From: Clostridiales bacterium
Lineage (GTDB): Bacteria; Bacillota; Clostridia; Christensenellales; Aristaeellaceae
Assembly: GCA_015056015.1 (NCBI GenBank)
Contig: SVHD01000006.1
Location: 23,447 to 87,446, forward strand
DNA length: 64,000 bases
Reading direction: 5' to 3'
This document shows, one piece after another, positions 34,666 through 43,688 of the stretch (position 1 is its first letter; each line of letters begins with the position of its first letter). The notes under the pieces were generated by a model that worked only from the letters and a program-made list of their open reading frames with translations, was not told the DNA's origin and searched no databases. The position numbers were made by a program, and so were the translations under genes.

Positions 34666-35642
34666 AAGGCGCATGGAATTTGATCAAAAAAATCTGGAAG
34701 CATCCCCAGGGCCGGGTGGGCCTGATCATTGCCGGGGTGCTGGTCATCTGCGCGCTGTTTGCCCCCTGGCTGGCGCCCTTTGATCCCTATGATGTAACGG
34801 CCCGCAGCGAAAAGGGCCTTTCTCCCTCCTGGCAGCATCCTTTGGGAACTACCATTTCTACCGGCCAGGATATTTTCTCCATGCTGATTTACGGCGCCCG
34901 GGTATCCCTGATGGTGGGCCTGATCACCGGGATTCTCACCGCCCTGATCGGCGCATTTATGGGCATTCTGGCGGGCTATGTGGGCGGCATTTGCGATACG
35001 CTGATCATGCGCGTGGTGGATGTGATGCTGGTGATCCCCACGCTGCCCCTCACCATCGTGCTCACCAATCTCTTTGGCAAATCCTATTTCATGATCATTT
35101 TCATTTTCGTGGTCTTTGGCTGGACCGGCCTGGCCCGGGTAATCCGCGCCCAGGTGCTGGTGCTGAAAAACAGCAATTACGTCAAGGCGGCGGAGCTTTC
35201 CGGAGCCAGCCGGATGCATATCATGTTCCGGCATATTCTGCCCGGCGTTTCCCATCTGCTGATCATGAATACCGCCCTTTCCAGCGCCGGCATCATGGTA
35301 GCGGAAGCGGGCCTTTCCTTCCTGGGCCTGGGCGATCCCACGGCCATCAGCTGGGGAAAAATGCTGGCTGACGCCCAATCCGGCGGCGCGCTGCTCTTTG
35401 GCCATTGGTGGTGGATTGTGGCCCCCGGCATCGGTATTTTCCTTTCCGTGTTTTCCTTCATGCGCATCGGCCTTGCGCTGGAAGAAATCTTTAATCCCAG
35501 GATGAAGCGGGCGGGAGCCATGAATCGCCTCTTCCGCACCCTGAATAACACGTATATCCAGAAGATTTTTGAAGAAATGGATGAAGCCCAGCGGGAAGAA
35601 GCCCGCCAGGCCGCCAAAGAGGAAGGGGGCGCCATGGCATGA
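34662..35642 (+). CDS. oppC: Oligopeptide ABC transporter permease OppC
   Basis: A 326-residue permease with an OppC-type N terminus (WKHPQGRVGLIIAGVLVICALFAPWLAPFDPYD) and an EAA loop SNYVKAAELSGASRMHIMFRHILPG. The ATG at 34662 shares ATGA with the end of oppB; the longer frame from 34614 is rejected. A C-terminal Glu/Ala-rich tail (about 25 residues) extends beyond the last helix, which is longer than usual. Its end overlaps oppD by four bases. Confidence 0.93.
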   Translation: MKGAWNLIKKIWKHPQGRVGLIIAGVLVICALFAPWLAPFDPYDVTARSEKGLSPSWQHPLGTTISTGQDIFSMLIYGARVSLMVGLITGILTALIGAFMGILAGYVGGICDTLIMRVVDVMLVIPTLPLTIVLTNLFGKSYFMIIFIFVVFGWTGLARVIRAQVLVLKNSNYVKAAELSGASRMHIMFRHILPGVSHLLIMNTALSSAGIMVAEAGLSFLGLGDPTAISWGKMLADAQSGGALLFGHWWWIVAPGIGIFLSVFSFMRIGLALEEIFNPRMKRAGAMNRLFRTLNNTYIQKIFEEMDEAQREEARQAAKEEGGAMA

Positions 35643-36616
35643 CGGAAAATAAGCCCTTGCTGAATATCCGCAATCTGAAGGTGGTATTCCCCTCCGATAT
35701 GGGCGTGGTGCGCGCCGTAGAGGGGATCGATCTTTCCGTTCATGCCGGGGAATGCGCCGCTATCGTGGGCGAATCCGGCTGCGGGAAATCCGTAACCAGC
35801 ATGGCCATTATGCGTTTGCTCAATTCCCCGCCGGCCCTGATGCAGGCGGATGAAATGACCTTTGACGGCCATGATCTGCTGAGCATGGAAGAAAATGAAC
35901 TGTGCGAATTGCGGGGCAAGGATATCTGCATGATTTTCCAGGACGCCCTCACCGCCCTGAACCCGGTTATGACCATTGGCCGGCAGATGGATGAAATTTT
36001 CCTTCGCCATCAGAAGATGAGCAAGAAGGAAGCGAAAAAGGCCTCCATTGATGCCCTTTCCCTGGTGGGCGTGCCCTCTCCCGAACGCCGGTATCATGAT
36101 TATCCCCATCAGCTTTCCGGCGGCATGCGTCAGCGCGTGCTCATTGCCATGGCCTTTGCCGTCAAGCCCAAGCTGATTATTGCGGATGAACCCACCACTG
36201 CCCTGGATGTGACCATTCAGGCCCAGGTGCTGGATGTGCTGAAAAAAATGCAAAAAGAAAATGGCACCGCCCTGATTCTTATCACCCACGATCTTTCCGT
36301 TGTGGCCCATATGGCGGATACGGTGCATGTGATGTACAGCGGGAAGCTGGTGGAGGAGGCGCCCCTGCGGGAATTGTTCCTTACGCCCCATCATCCCTAT
36401 ACCCAGGGGCTGCTGGCGTCGGTGCCCAAGCTGGATCAATGCACCACCCGTTTTGTGCAGATTCCTGATCAAGTGCCCAATCCCATGCATAAGCCTACGG
36501 GCTGCTATTTCCATCCCCGCTGCAATTATTGCACTGCGGAATGCAAAGAAAAGATGCCTGTGCTGAAGGAGGATGGCGAAAATCGCAGGATTCGCTGCCA
36601 TCATCCGCTGGTATAA
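35639..36616 (+). CDS. oppD: Oligopeptide ABC transporter ATP-binding protein OppD
   Basis: A 325-residue ATPase: Walker A GESGCGKSV, signature QLSGGMRQRVLIAMAF, Walker B KLIIADEPTTALD and the H-loop THDLSVVA. The C-terminal oligo_HPY region carries a four-Cys cluster (GCYFHPRCNYCTAEC), which in peptide transporters can hold an Fe-S centre. It overlaps oppC by ATGA. The 125-bp gap to oppF holds a decayed copy of the 3'-UTR element. Confidence 0.94.
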   Translation: MTENKPLLNIRNLKVVFPSDMGVVRAVEGIDLSVHAGECAAIVGESGCGKSVTSMAIMRLLNSPPALMQADEMTFDGHDLLSMEENELCELRGKDICMIFQDALTALNPVMTIGRQMDEIFLRHQKMSKKEAKKASIDALSLVGVPSPERRYHDYPHQLSGGMRQRVLIAMAFAVKPKLIIADEPTTALDVTIQAQVLDVLKKMQKENGTALILITHDLSVVAHMADTVHVMYSGKLVEEAPLRELFLTPHHPYTQGLLASVPKLDQCTTRFVQIPDQVPNPMHKPTGCYFHPRCNYCTAECKEKMPVLKEDGENRRIRCHHPLV

Positions 36617-36623
36617 GAAATGA

Positions 36624-36687
36624 TCGGGAGGGAAACTTTTGCGTCAAGAGTGTCCCTCTCGAATTCTCCCCGAAAACCAATATAGGA
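36624..36687 (+). repeat. 3'-UTR structured element, copy 11 (decayed)
   Basis: GGGAGGGAAACTTTTG and CAAGAGTGTCCCTCTC still pair imperfectly, and the tail CTCCCCGAAAACC is recognisable, but the CTGGAT box is replaced and no CCAG partner is clear. It is the only copy inside an operon (oppD-oppF), 7 nt after the oppD stop. Confidence 0.6.
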
Positions 36688-36741
36688 AGTGGTTTTCATA
36701 ATATTCACAACTGTTTCCCCAAAATACAGGGAGGAAGCGTA

Positions 36742-37728
36742 ATGAGTAACACGAATAAACCTTTGGTAAAAATTGAAAATCTGAAGGTTCATTTTCCCGT
36801 CAAGGGCGGCATGCCCTTTGCCAAGAAAAAATATGTGAAGGCCGTCAATGGCGTTTCCCTGGAAATTCTGCCGGGGGAAACCTTTGGCCTGGTGGGGGAA
36901 TCCGGCTGCGGAAAAAGCACCCTGGGCAATGCCATCCTGGGCATGCAAAAGCCCACTGAAGGCAAGATTTATTTTAAGGGCCAGGATCTCAATGCTCTGC
37001 CTAATAAGGAATTCAAGGAATTGCGCCGGGGCATGCAGATGATTTTCCAGGATCCCTTTTCTTCCCTCAACCCCCGCTTTGACGTTTATCACATCATTGC
37101 GGAGCCCATGCAGATCCGCGGCGGCATGACGGAAGAGCAGATTCACGCCCGTGTATCGGAACTGCTGCATCTGGTGGGCCTTTCCGATGAGGATATGCCC
37201 CGCTATCCCTCCGATTTTTCCGGCGGCCAGCGGCAGCGCATCGGCATCGCCCGGGCCATCGCCCTGAACCCCGAATTCCTTGTATGCGATGAGCCCGTCT
37301 CCGCCCTGGACGTATCCGTCCATGCCCAGATTCTGAATCTGCTGATGGATCTGCAAAAGGAATTGGGCATCACCTATCTGTTCATTTCTCATAATCTGGC
37401 GGTGGTCAAGGATGTATGCAGCCATGTGGCCGTGATGTATCTGGGCTCCATCATGGAAACCGGCGCCACGGAGGATGTATTCCGCAGTGCCATGCATCCC
37501 TATACCCGGTCCCTGCTTTCCGCAGTGCTCACCGTGGATGTGGATCATGCGCCCCAGCGGATTATTCTGGAGGGGGATATTCCCTCGCCCATCAATACGC
37601 CTTCCGGCTGCCCCTTCTCTACCCGCTGCCCCTATGCGCGGGAAGAATGCAAGAAAGAAAAGCCCGAGCTTCGGGAATTGGAAAAAGGGCATTTCGTGGC
37701 TTGCCATTTCCCGATGATGGAAGAGTGA
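36742..37728 (+). CDS. oppF: Oligopeptide ABC transporter ATP-binding protein OppF
   Basis: A 328-residue ATPase: Walker A GESGCGKSTLGNAI, signature FSGGQRQRIGIARAI, Walker B EFLVCDEPVSALDVS and H-loop SHNLAVVKDV, ending in an oligo_HPY region with TRCPYAREEC. OppF pairs with OppD as the second nucleotide-binding subunit. The ATG at 36742 follows GGGAGGAAGC; the open frame runs back to 36529 inside oppD but is not coding. Copy 12 of the 3'-UTR element follows at 12 nt. Confidence 0.94.
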   Translation: MSNTNKPLVKIENLKVHFPVKGGMPFAKKKYVKAVNGVSLEILPGETFGLVGESGCGKSTLGNAILGMQKPTEGKIYFKGQDLNALPNKEFKELRRGMQMIFQDPFSSLNPRFDVYHIIAEPMQIRGGMTEEQIHARVSELLHLVGLSDEDMPRYPSDFSGGQRQRIGIARAIALNPEFLVCDEPVSALDVSVHAQILNLLMDLQKELGITYLFISHNLAVVKDVCSHVAVMYLGSIMETGATEDVFRSAMHPYTRSLLSAVLTVDVDHAPQRIILEGDIPSPINTPSGCPFSTRCPYAREECKKEKPELRELEKGHFVACHFPMMEE

Positions 37729-37740
37729 TGGGGGAGATTG

Positions 37741-37831
37741 CTGGGGAAACAAAGAATGGTTTCCCCAGGCCCCTTCCAAGAAAGCCGCACTGGATTATGA
37801 TGACTGTTTTTGATCATCTTGAGTGCCAGTG
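37741..37831 (+). repeat. 3'-UTR structured element, copy 12 (shortened P1)
   Basis: The left arm keeps CTGGGGAAAC but has lost its distal half, joining directly to AAAGAATGGTTTCCCCAG, so P1 is reduced to about 11 pairs. The tail GCCCCTTCCAAGAAAGCC is intact. The second stem is CACTGG (37788-37793) with CCAGTG (37826-37831), six perfect pairs, 30 nt after CTGGAT. It begins 12 nt after the oppF stop. Confidence 0.85.
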
Positions 37832-37835
37832 ATGC

Positions 37836-37876
37836 AAAAAGGACCGGATTGTTGAAGTGCAATCCGGTCCTTTTTT
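37836..37876. terminator. Bidirectional terminator between oppF and the methyltransferase
   Basis: AAAAAGGACCGGATT / AATCCGGTCCTTTTTT (37836-37850, 37861-37876), a 15-bp perfect stem, lies directly downstream of element copy 12. Confidence 0.9.
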
Positions 37877-37902
37877 GATGCGGAAATCTTATTTTTTTGC
37901 AA

Positions 37903-38637
37903 TCACGATGGGATGGTAAAAGCCCGTATCCTCCGGGAAGAGCCATTCCACTTCCCTGCAGCCATGAGCAAATCCGTCAATTCAGTTCGCTTTGTAGCGC
38001 GGTATTCGCATTCGAATTTGCTGATTTGCAGCTCGTTTTCATCCTCAATGATATACTGGGTGAGCTTATAGCAATCATTTTTCCAGGTCCATGTCTGGAA
38101 GGATACCCGCTGCCCTTGCTGGGTTTTGTGGATATAGGGCGGGGAATAGGGGGGCTTATCTTTCAGCAGTGCATCATAATCCCGGATGCTGGCCACAAAT
38201 ATACCGCCGGGTTTGAGTTGGTTTACAATGCTCTTGACAGCGGCGCTCAACGCATCCGCGGTCAGCATATGGGGCAGCGCATTATCCATAGCGATCACGA
38301 TATCAAACTTTTCAGAAAAGGTATCGGAAAGGGCGCAAAAATCGGCGTGCTCAAAATGAATCTGCACATGATTCCTTTTGGCGCGCTGTTTTGCTTCGGT
38401 TAGTTCCCCGTCGCTGATATCGGATCCGGTTACATCATACCCCAGCGCAGCCAGGCCGATGGCCTGCGTGCCAATTCCGCAGGCGCAATCCAGGATCTGA
38501 GCCTTCTTGTCAAATCCGTATTTGGTAAAGAGCCGATCCAGGATCATTGCCTGCTCCTTCGTGGTGGCTTGCCAATCCTGAAAAAGCTGGTCGTATTGCG
38601 TCGCCAGCTGATCATAAAAGGTTTGGATGATGCTCAT
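37903..38637 (-). CDS. Class I SAM-dependent methyltransferase
   Basis: A 244-residue protein with SAM motif I ILDCACGIGTQAIGLAALG about residue 47-65, motif II acidic GSDISDGELTEAKQRAK, and motif IV DIVIAMDNALPHM. It belongs to the Methyltransf_25-type small-molecule enzymes; the substrate is unknown. The C-terminal ADWKNDCYKLTQYIIEDENE-like strands match the family's beta sheet. It stands alone between converging units, with no obvious partner gene. Confidence 0.85.
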   Translation of the reverse strand: MSIIQTFYDQLATQYDQLFQDWQATTKEQAMILDRLFTKYGFDKKAQILDCACGIGTQAIGLAALGYDVTGSDISDGELTEAKQRAKRNHVQIHFEHADFCALSDTFSEKFDIVIAMDNALPHMLTADALSAAVKSIVNQLKPGGIFVASIRDYDALLKDKPPYSPPYIHKTQQGQRVSFQTWTWKNDCYKLTQYIIEDENELQISKFECEYRATKRTELTDLLMAAGKWNGSSRRIRAFTIPS

Positions 38638-38697
38638 TTTTATTTTCCTTTCAGAGAATCAAACACGGTTTAATATCATTCCAGAAATAAAACGTAG

Positions 38698-38806
38698 CAC
38701 TGGGAAAACGTAGCTTTCATGGAGATTAAAATATCCAGAGCAGCTTTTCTTGGAAAGGGGTGCGGGGGAAACCATTCTTTGAGCATCAAAGAACGGTTTC
38801 CCCCGC
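38698..38806 (-). repeat. 3'-UTR structured element, copy 13
   Basis: On the minus strand, P1 (38806-38787 with 38781-38762) has 20 positions with one mismatch; tail CCCCTTTCCAAGAAAAGCTG; CTGGAT (38738-38733); 29 nt; CCAGTG (38703-38698). It begins 13 nt after the rsmI stop. Confidence 0.87.
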
Positions 38807-38819
38807 AAAAATTCCCTTG

Positions 38820-39674
38820 TTACTCTCCAATAATTTCTTTCACACGCAGGGCGGCGGCCTTGACGGCATTTTTCTTTTCGCCCTGGCTGACGATTTCCTC
38901 GATCGCATCCCGCAGGGAAATATCCTGCAGCAACAGATCAAAAATCCGGGCTTCCAGGGAGGCCTGCACCACCGGCTTTTCCTCCGGCAATTCCACCTTC
39001 CGCAGATCCGCCACCAGGCAATATTCGCCCTTTTCGCTTTTTTCATTGGCCGTAAGCAGAGAAAGAATCTCCTCCGGCGTGCCCCGGAGCGTCAATTCAT
39101 GCAGCTTGGTCAGATCGCAGCTGACGGAAAGCCGCGCGCCGGGGAGGGCCTCCCCAATCATCGCCACCAGATTTTTCACCCGATGGGGGGATTCATGGAA
39201 AATGGCGCCCTCGGATTTCCGGCCGATATCCAAAAGTTTTTCCTTTAATTCTTTATTCTCCCGGGGTAAAAAACCATAGAAGGTGAAGGAAGAAAAATCA
39301 AAGCCGCTCACCGAAACGGCGGATGCAAAAGCGGTGGGCCCGGCAACGGCCATGACGGGAATGCCCTTTTCCGCCGCCAGGCGCACGATTTCCGTGCCCG
39401 GATCGGAAATGGCGGGGGTGCCGGCGTCGGTAACCACGGCCACATCGATGTTTTCGGCAAGCATCCGTTCCGTGATTTCCTCGCCCCGGCTTTTTTCATT
39501 GTGCTGATGGCAGGAAATCAGCGGCGTATCAATGCCGAAATGATTGGTCAGCTTTTTCGTAACCCGGGTATCCTCAGCGCAAATCAACGCCACATTTTTC
39601 AGCGTTTCAATGGCCCGGGGGCTCATATCGGAAAGATTGCCAATGGGGGTGGCCACCACATACAGCGTGCTCAT
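38820..39674 (-). CDS. rsmI: 16S rRNA (cytidine1402-2'-O)-methyltransferase RsmI
   Basis: A 284-residue SPOUT-like tetrapyrrole-methylase fold protein. Its opening STLYVVATPIGNLSDMSPRAIETL is the RsmI signature, followed by CAEDTRVTKKL, VTDAGTPAISDPG and HESPHRVKNLV. It adds the 2'-O-methyl group to C1402 in the ribosomal P site. Its ATG overlaps the rsmH stop (ATGA), so the two enzymes that together make m4Cm1402 are translated from one message. Confidence 0.95.
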   Translation of the reverse strand: MSTLYVVATPIGNLSDMSPRAIETLKNVALICAEDTRVTKKLTNHFGIDTPLISCHQHNEKSRGEEITERMLAENIDVAVVTDAGTPAISDPGTEIVRLAAEKGIPVMAVAGPTAFASAVSVSGFDFSSFTFYGFLPRENKELKEKLLDIGRKSEGAIFHESPHRVKNLVAMIGEALPGARLSVSCDLTKLHELTLRGTPEEILSLLTANEKSEKGEYCLVADLRKVELPEEKPVVQASLEARIFDLLLQDISLRDAIEEIVSQGEKKNAVKAAALRVKEIIGE

Positions 39675-40603
39675 TGGACATCCCCCTTTTCAAAAATCCG
39701 CAAGGTAGCGCTGTGGGAACGGGAATTATAGTCAAGCTCGTCCTTGGTGGCCTTGATGGCGCCGCCGATGGCCTTCCCCAGGGGCTTTTTCCCGCAGGTA
39801 CAAATGGGGGCCTTGGGCGGACAAACGCAGGGATTCTGCAGCTTTCGGAAGGCCAGCTTCACAATCCGATCCTCAATAGAATGGAAGGTGATCACCGCCA
39901 GCCTGCCGCCGGGAAGGAGCAAATCCACCCAATCGTGAATCGCCTTTTCAAGGGGAGCCAATTCATCATTGACCACAATGCGAACGGCCTGGAAGGTGCG
40001 CCGGGCGGGATGGCCCTCATCCTTCCGGCGAACGGCCTTGGGAATGGCGGCGTCCACCACCTTCACCAGATCCTGGGTGGTGCGAAGGGGGGATTGCTTT
40101 CTTTTTTCTATCAGAATCTGGGCGATCCGCGCCGCCCATTTTTCATCGCCATAATCCCGCAGGGCCTGACAAAAATCCTTTTCGGATACGGTGTTTACAT
40201 AATCCGCTGCCGTCATGCCTTTGGATGTATCCATCCGCATATCCAGCGGCGCATCCTCATGATAGGAAAAACCGCGGTCGGGGGTATCCAATTGATGGGA
40301 AGATACGCCCAGATCCAGCAGCCCGCCGTTTAAGCGCACGCCTTCGGGCAGCAATTCCTTCACATCATGGAAATTGCCATGCAGCGCATGGAAGCCGGGA
40401 TAGACGGACAACCGGGCAGAGGCCGCCGCAATGGCCGCTTCATCCCGGTCGATGCCATAGAGCGTGCCTTCGCCCATGGCTTTTAAGATTTCCCCGCTGT
40501 GGCCGCCTCCGCCCAGGGTGCCATCGGCGAATACCTGGCCTTTTTGCGGGTCTAAATATTCCAGCACCGGGCCCAGCAATACGGGAACATGATGAAAATC
40601 CAT
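39671..40603 (-). CDS. rsmH: 16S rRNA (cytosine1402-N4)-methyltransferase RsmH
   Basis: A 310-residue enzyme (MraW) with MDFHHVPVLLGPVLEYL at the start, the SAM motif FADGTLGGGGHSGEIL, GGLLDLGVSSHQLDTPDRGFSY and AVITFHSIEDRIVKLAF. It N4-methylates C1402 of 16S rRNA. It is usually the second gene of the division and cell wall cluster behind mraZ; here mraZ and ftsL are absent and rsmI follows. The start at 40603 has AAAGGAG 8 nt upstream. Confidence 0.95.
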   Translation of the reverse strand: MDFHHVPVLLGPVLEYLDPQKGQVFADGTLGGGGHSGEILKAMGEGTLYGIDRDEAAIAAASARLSVYPGFHALHGNFHDVKELLPEGVRLNGGLLDLGVSSHQLDTPDRGFSYHEDAPLDMRMDTSKGMTAADYVNTVSEKDFCQALRDYGDEKWAARIAQILIEKRKQSPLRTTQDLVKVVDAAIPKAVRRKDEGHPARRTFQAVRIVVNDELAPLEKAIHDWVDLLLPGGRLAVITFHSIEDRIVKLAFRKLQNPCVCPPKAPICTCGKKPLGKAIGGAIKATKDELDYNSRSHSATLRIFEKGDVQ

Positions 40604-40831
40604 GGCAATCTCCTTTGATTCAATGTATGGCAGCGAATGAAAATGCGAGGCAGGGGCCTCTTCGACCCCCGTACCCCCGAACCGGAGGATTTCATCCTCT
40701 GGACTCTGTTTGGCGAAAAACAATGCGGGAGAAATGAAATATTTCCGCCTGATGCTTGGGGCAAGCGCATCCGGTTGGCGGCAAAGCCGCCGCGCACAGG
40801 GAAATTTAGTTTTTTTTCGTCCCCAAGCACT
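40604..40831 (-). other. Unassigned structured leader/gap upstream of rsmH
   Basis: No gene is seen. On the minus strand, TGCTTGGGG (40830-40822) can pair with CCCCAAGCA (40761-40753), enclosing GGCGGCTTTGCCGCC (40790-40776), a perfect 6-bp hairpin. Nearer rsmH, CCAGAGGATGAAATCCTCCGG (40702-40682) forms another hairpin. No known riboswitch pattern or clear promoter was recognised. Confidence 0.45.
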
Positions 40832-40935
40832 ACTGGGAAAAAAGCCGATAGAACGGCGAAACGTAAAATCCAGTATAGCTTTCTTGGAAGGGGTTCGGGG
40901 AAACCGTTCTTTGGCTACAAAGAATGGTTTCCCCG
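40832..40935 (-). repeat. 3'-UTR structured element, copy 14
   Basis: On the minus strand, P1 (40935-40918 with 40913-40896) has 18 pairs including one G-T; tail CCCCTTCCAAGAAAGC; TACTGG with CCAGTA form six perfect pairs, a compensating U-A for C-G change compared with copy 12; spacer 31 nt. It begins 17 nt after the valS stop. Confidence 0.87.
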
Positions 40936-40952
40936 GAAAATTCCCCGTCGTA

Positions 40953-43661
40953 TTACCCCAGCTCCGCGATGCGGGCGTCCAGAGCGGCCAGCATTTCCTT
41001 ATTCTTTTCCAGCTTTTCCTTTTCGGCGGCCACCAGATTGGCGGGGGCCTTGGCCAGGAAGCCCTGGTTATTCAGCTTGCCGGCAGCACGGGCGATTTCG
41101 CCTTCCAGCTTCTGGCGTTCCTTATTCAGGCGGGCCTTTTCCTTTTCGAAGTCAACCAGTTCGCCCAGGGGAATGAAGAATTCACCGGCGGTGCAAACGG
41201 CGCTGACGGTCTTTTCGGTGATTTCGGTATCCTTGCTGAGGATTTCCAGCTGGCTTACGCCGGAAAGACGCTGGAAATAGATTTCCGCGCCGGAAAGGGC
41301 GGTATCCCAGCCTTCGCTGGCACGCACCATGAGCCTTGCGCGCATGGAGGGCTGCACATTCATATCGGCGCGCAGATTACGGATGGAGCGGATCATTTCC
41401 ATGATGCCTTCCATCTTGGCGCTTTCGGCGGCGAAATCATAGGCGGGATTGACCTGGGGCCACTGGGCCAGCATGCAGGATTCATCGGCCTTGCCGGGCA
41501 GATTCTTGTACACTTCTTCGGTGAGGAAAGGCATGAAGGGATGCAGGAGCTTCAGCAGGCCGGAAAGCACATACTGCAGCACCGCACGCACGGTGGCCTT
41601 GCGATTCAGATCATCGCCCAGCAATCCGCCCTTGGCAAGCTCGATATACCAGTCACAGAATTCGCTCCAGATGAAATCGTAGATTTTCTGGGCGGCCAGG
41701 CCGAATTCGGCCTCTTCCATATTCTTGCTGATCTGCTGCACGGCTTCATTGAATTTGGACAGAATCCACTGATCGGGCAGGAGCAATTCCTTACCTTCCA
41801 GGGTTTCTTCGCCATCCAGATTCATCAGGACGAAGCGGGATGCATTCCATACCTTATTGGCGAAATTCCGGGCCATTTCCACTTTTTCGGTGGAATAGCG
41901 GGTATCATTGCCGGGGCTGATGCCCATCACCAGGGAGAAGCGCAGGGCGTCGGCGCCGTACTGATCGATCACTTCCAGGGGATCCACGCCATTGCCCAGG
42001 GATTTGCTCATCTTGCGGCCCAGGGCGTCGCGGACCAGACCATGAATGACCACGGTATCAAAGGGCGTTTTGCCCATATTTTCGATACCGGAGAAAATCA
42101 TGCGGGCTACCCAGAAGAAAATGATATCGTAGCCGGTGACCAGGGTATTGGTGGGATAGAAATATTTCAGATCTTCGGTTTCCTCGGGCCAGCCCAGGGT
42201 AGAGAAGGGCCACAGGGCAGAGGAGAACCAGGTATCCAGCACGTCTTCATCCTGATTGAGATGCTTGCAGCCGCACTTGGGGCAAACGGTGGGATCTTCC
42301 CGGGAAACGATGGTTTCGCCGCATTCTTCGCAATACCAGGCGGGAATGCGATGGCCCCACCACAGGCGGCGGGAAATGCACCAGTCGCGGGTGTTTTCCA
42401 TCCAGTTATAATAGATCTTGGCAAAGCGATCGGGAACGAATTTGGTTTCGCCGGTTTTGACCGCTTCCAGGGCGGGCTTGGCCAGGGGCTCCATCTTGAC
42501 GAACCACTGCTTGGAAACCATGGGCTCAATTACGGTATGGCAGCGATAGCAGGTGCCCACTTCATGCTTGAGGGGCTCCACGGATTTGAGCAAGCCAAGA
42601 TTGGTCAGATCTTCCACGATGGCCTTGCGGGCATCCTGGGTGGTCATGCCGGCATATTTGCCGCAATCCAGCACTTCGGGTTCATTGACGCTGGCCTTGC
42701 CGGAAGCAAAGATTTCATCGGCGATGGCCTTGTCTTCCGCGCCGGTCATATGGCCGTCATTGGTGAAGACGCGCACGATAGGCAGGTGATGGCGCTGGCC
42801 CACTTCATAGTCGTTGGGGTCATGGGCGGGGGTGATCTTTACCACGCCGGTGCCCTTTTCCATATCGGCATGCTCATCGCAGACGATGGGAATTTCCTTA
42901 TTCACCAGGGGCAGCATTACATGGCAGCCATGCAGATGGGCGTAACGGGGATCTTCCGGGTTAATGGCAACGGCGGTATCGCCCAGCATGGTTTCGGGGC
43001 GGGTGGTGGCCAGTTCCAGCATTTCGCCCGTTTCCTTGACGGGGTAGAGCAGATGCCAGAAATTGCCTTCCTTTTCTTCATATTCCACTTCGGCGTCGGA
43101 AATGGAGGTATTGCAGCAGGGGCACCAGTTGATCAGGCGGTTTCCCTGATAAATCAGGCCCTTTTCATACAGGCGAACGAATACTTCGCGCACGGCCTTG
43201 GAGCAGCCTTCATCCATGGTGAAGCGTTCCCGGCTCCAATCGCAGGAGGCGCCCATGCGGCGCAGCTGGCGGGTGATGCGTCCGCCGTATTCATTTTTCC
43301 AGGCCCAGGCGTGTTCCAGGAAGCCTTCGCGGCCCAGTTGTTCCTTGGTAATGCCTTCCTTGCGCAGCTTTTCCACAACCTTCACTTCCGTGGCGATGGA
43401 GGCATGATCCGTGCCGGGCAGCCAGAGGGTGGGATCGCCCTTCATGCGGTGATAGCGGATCAGGGCGTCCTGGAGGGTGCCGTCCATGGCATGGCCCATA
43501 TGCAGCTGGCCCGTTACATTGGGGGGCGGCATCACGATGGTGAAGGGCTTTTTGCTCTTATCGATTTTCGGGGCGAAGGCGCCGGAGGATTCCCATTTTT
43601 CATAGGTTTCCTTTTCGATGGCCTGGGGATTATAGGTTTTTTCCATGTTGAATTCGCTCAT
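40953..43661 (-). CDS. valS: Valyl-tRNA synthetase
   Basis: A 902-residue class I synthetase. The HIGH motif reads HMGH (NVTGQLHMGHAMD), the KMSKS motif is intact (GRKMSKSLGNG), and two CxxC zinc pairs are seen (CPCC near residue 170; CEEC and CPKCGC near 410). The editing domain carries TTRPETMLGDTAVAI. A C-terminal coiled coil (FEKEKARLNKERQKLEGEIARAAGKLNN) completes the enzyme. AAGGAGG precedes the start at 43661. A 77-residue membrane protein and a T-box leader lie upstream. Confidence 0.96.
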   Translation of the reverse strand: MSEFNMEKTYNPQAIEKETYEKWESSGAFAPKIDKSKKPFTIVMPPPNVTGQLHMGHAMDGTLQDALIRYHRMKGDPTLWLPGTDHASIATEVKVVEKLRKEGITKEQLGREGFLEHAWAWKNEYGGRITRQLRRMGASCDWSRERFTMDEGCSKAVREVFVRLYEKGLIYQGNRLINWCPCCNTSISDAEVEYEEKEGNFWHLLYPVKETGEMLELATTRPETMLGDTAVAINPEDPRYAHLHGCHVMLPLVNKEIPIVCDEHADMEKGTGVVKITPAHDPNDYEVGQRHHLPIVRVFTNDGHMTGAEDKAIADEIFASGKASVNEPEVLDCGKYAGMTTQDARKAIVEDLTNLGLLKSVEPLKHEVGTCYRCHTVIEPMVSKQWFVKMEPLAKPALEAVKTGETKFVPDRFAKIYYNWMENTRDWCISRRLWWGHRIPAWYCEECGETIVSREDPTVCPKCGCKHLNQDEDVLDTWFSSALWPFSTLGWPEETEDLKYFYPTNTLVTGYDIIFFWVARMIFSGIENMGKTPFDTVVIHGLVRDALGRKMSKSLGNGVDPLEVIDQYGADALRFSLVMGISPGNDTRYSTEKVEMARNFANKVWNASRFVLMNLDGEETLEGKELLLPDQWILSKFNEAVQQISKNMEEAEFGLAAQKIYDFIWSEFCDWYIELAKGGLLGDDLNRKATVRAVLQYVLSGLLKLLHPFMPFLTEEVYKNLPGKADESCMLAQWPQVNPAYDFAAESAKMEGIMEMIRSIRNLRADMNVQPSMRARLMVRASEGWDTALSGAEIYFQRLSGVSQLEILSKDTEITEKTVSAVCTAGEFFIPLGELVDFEKEKARLNKERQKLEGEIARAAGKLNNQGFLAKAPANLVAAEKEKLEKNKEMLAALDARIAELG

Positions 43662-43688
43662 ATTGATGAACCTCCTTACGGTGTAGTT

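Noticed and set aside
37741..38806. Copies 12 and 13 as inverted ends of a composite mobile element carrying the methyltransferase
   Set aside because: Each copy sits directly behind a different gene stop (oppF and rsmI), as elsewhere; no transposase or target duplication is seen.
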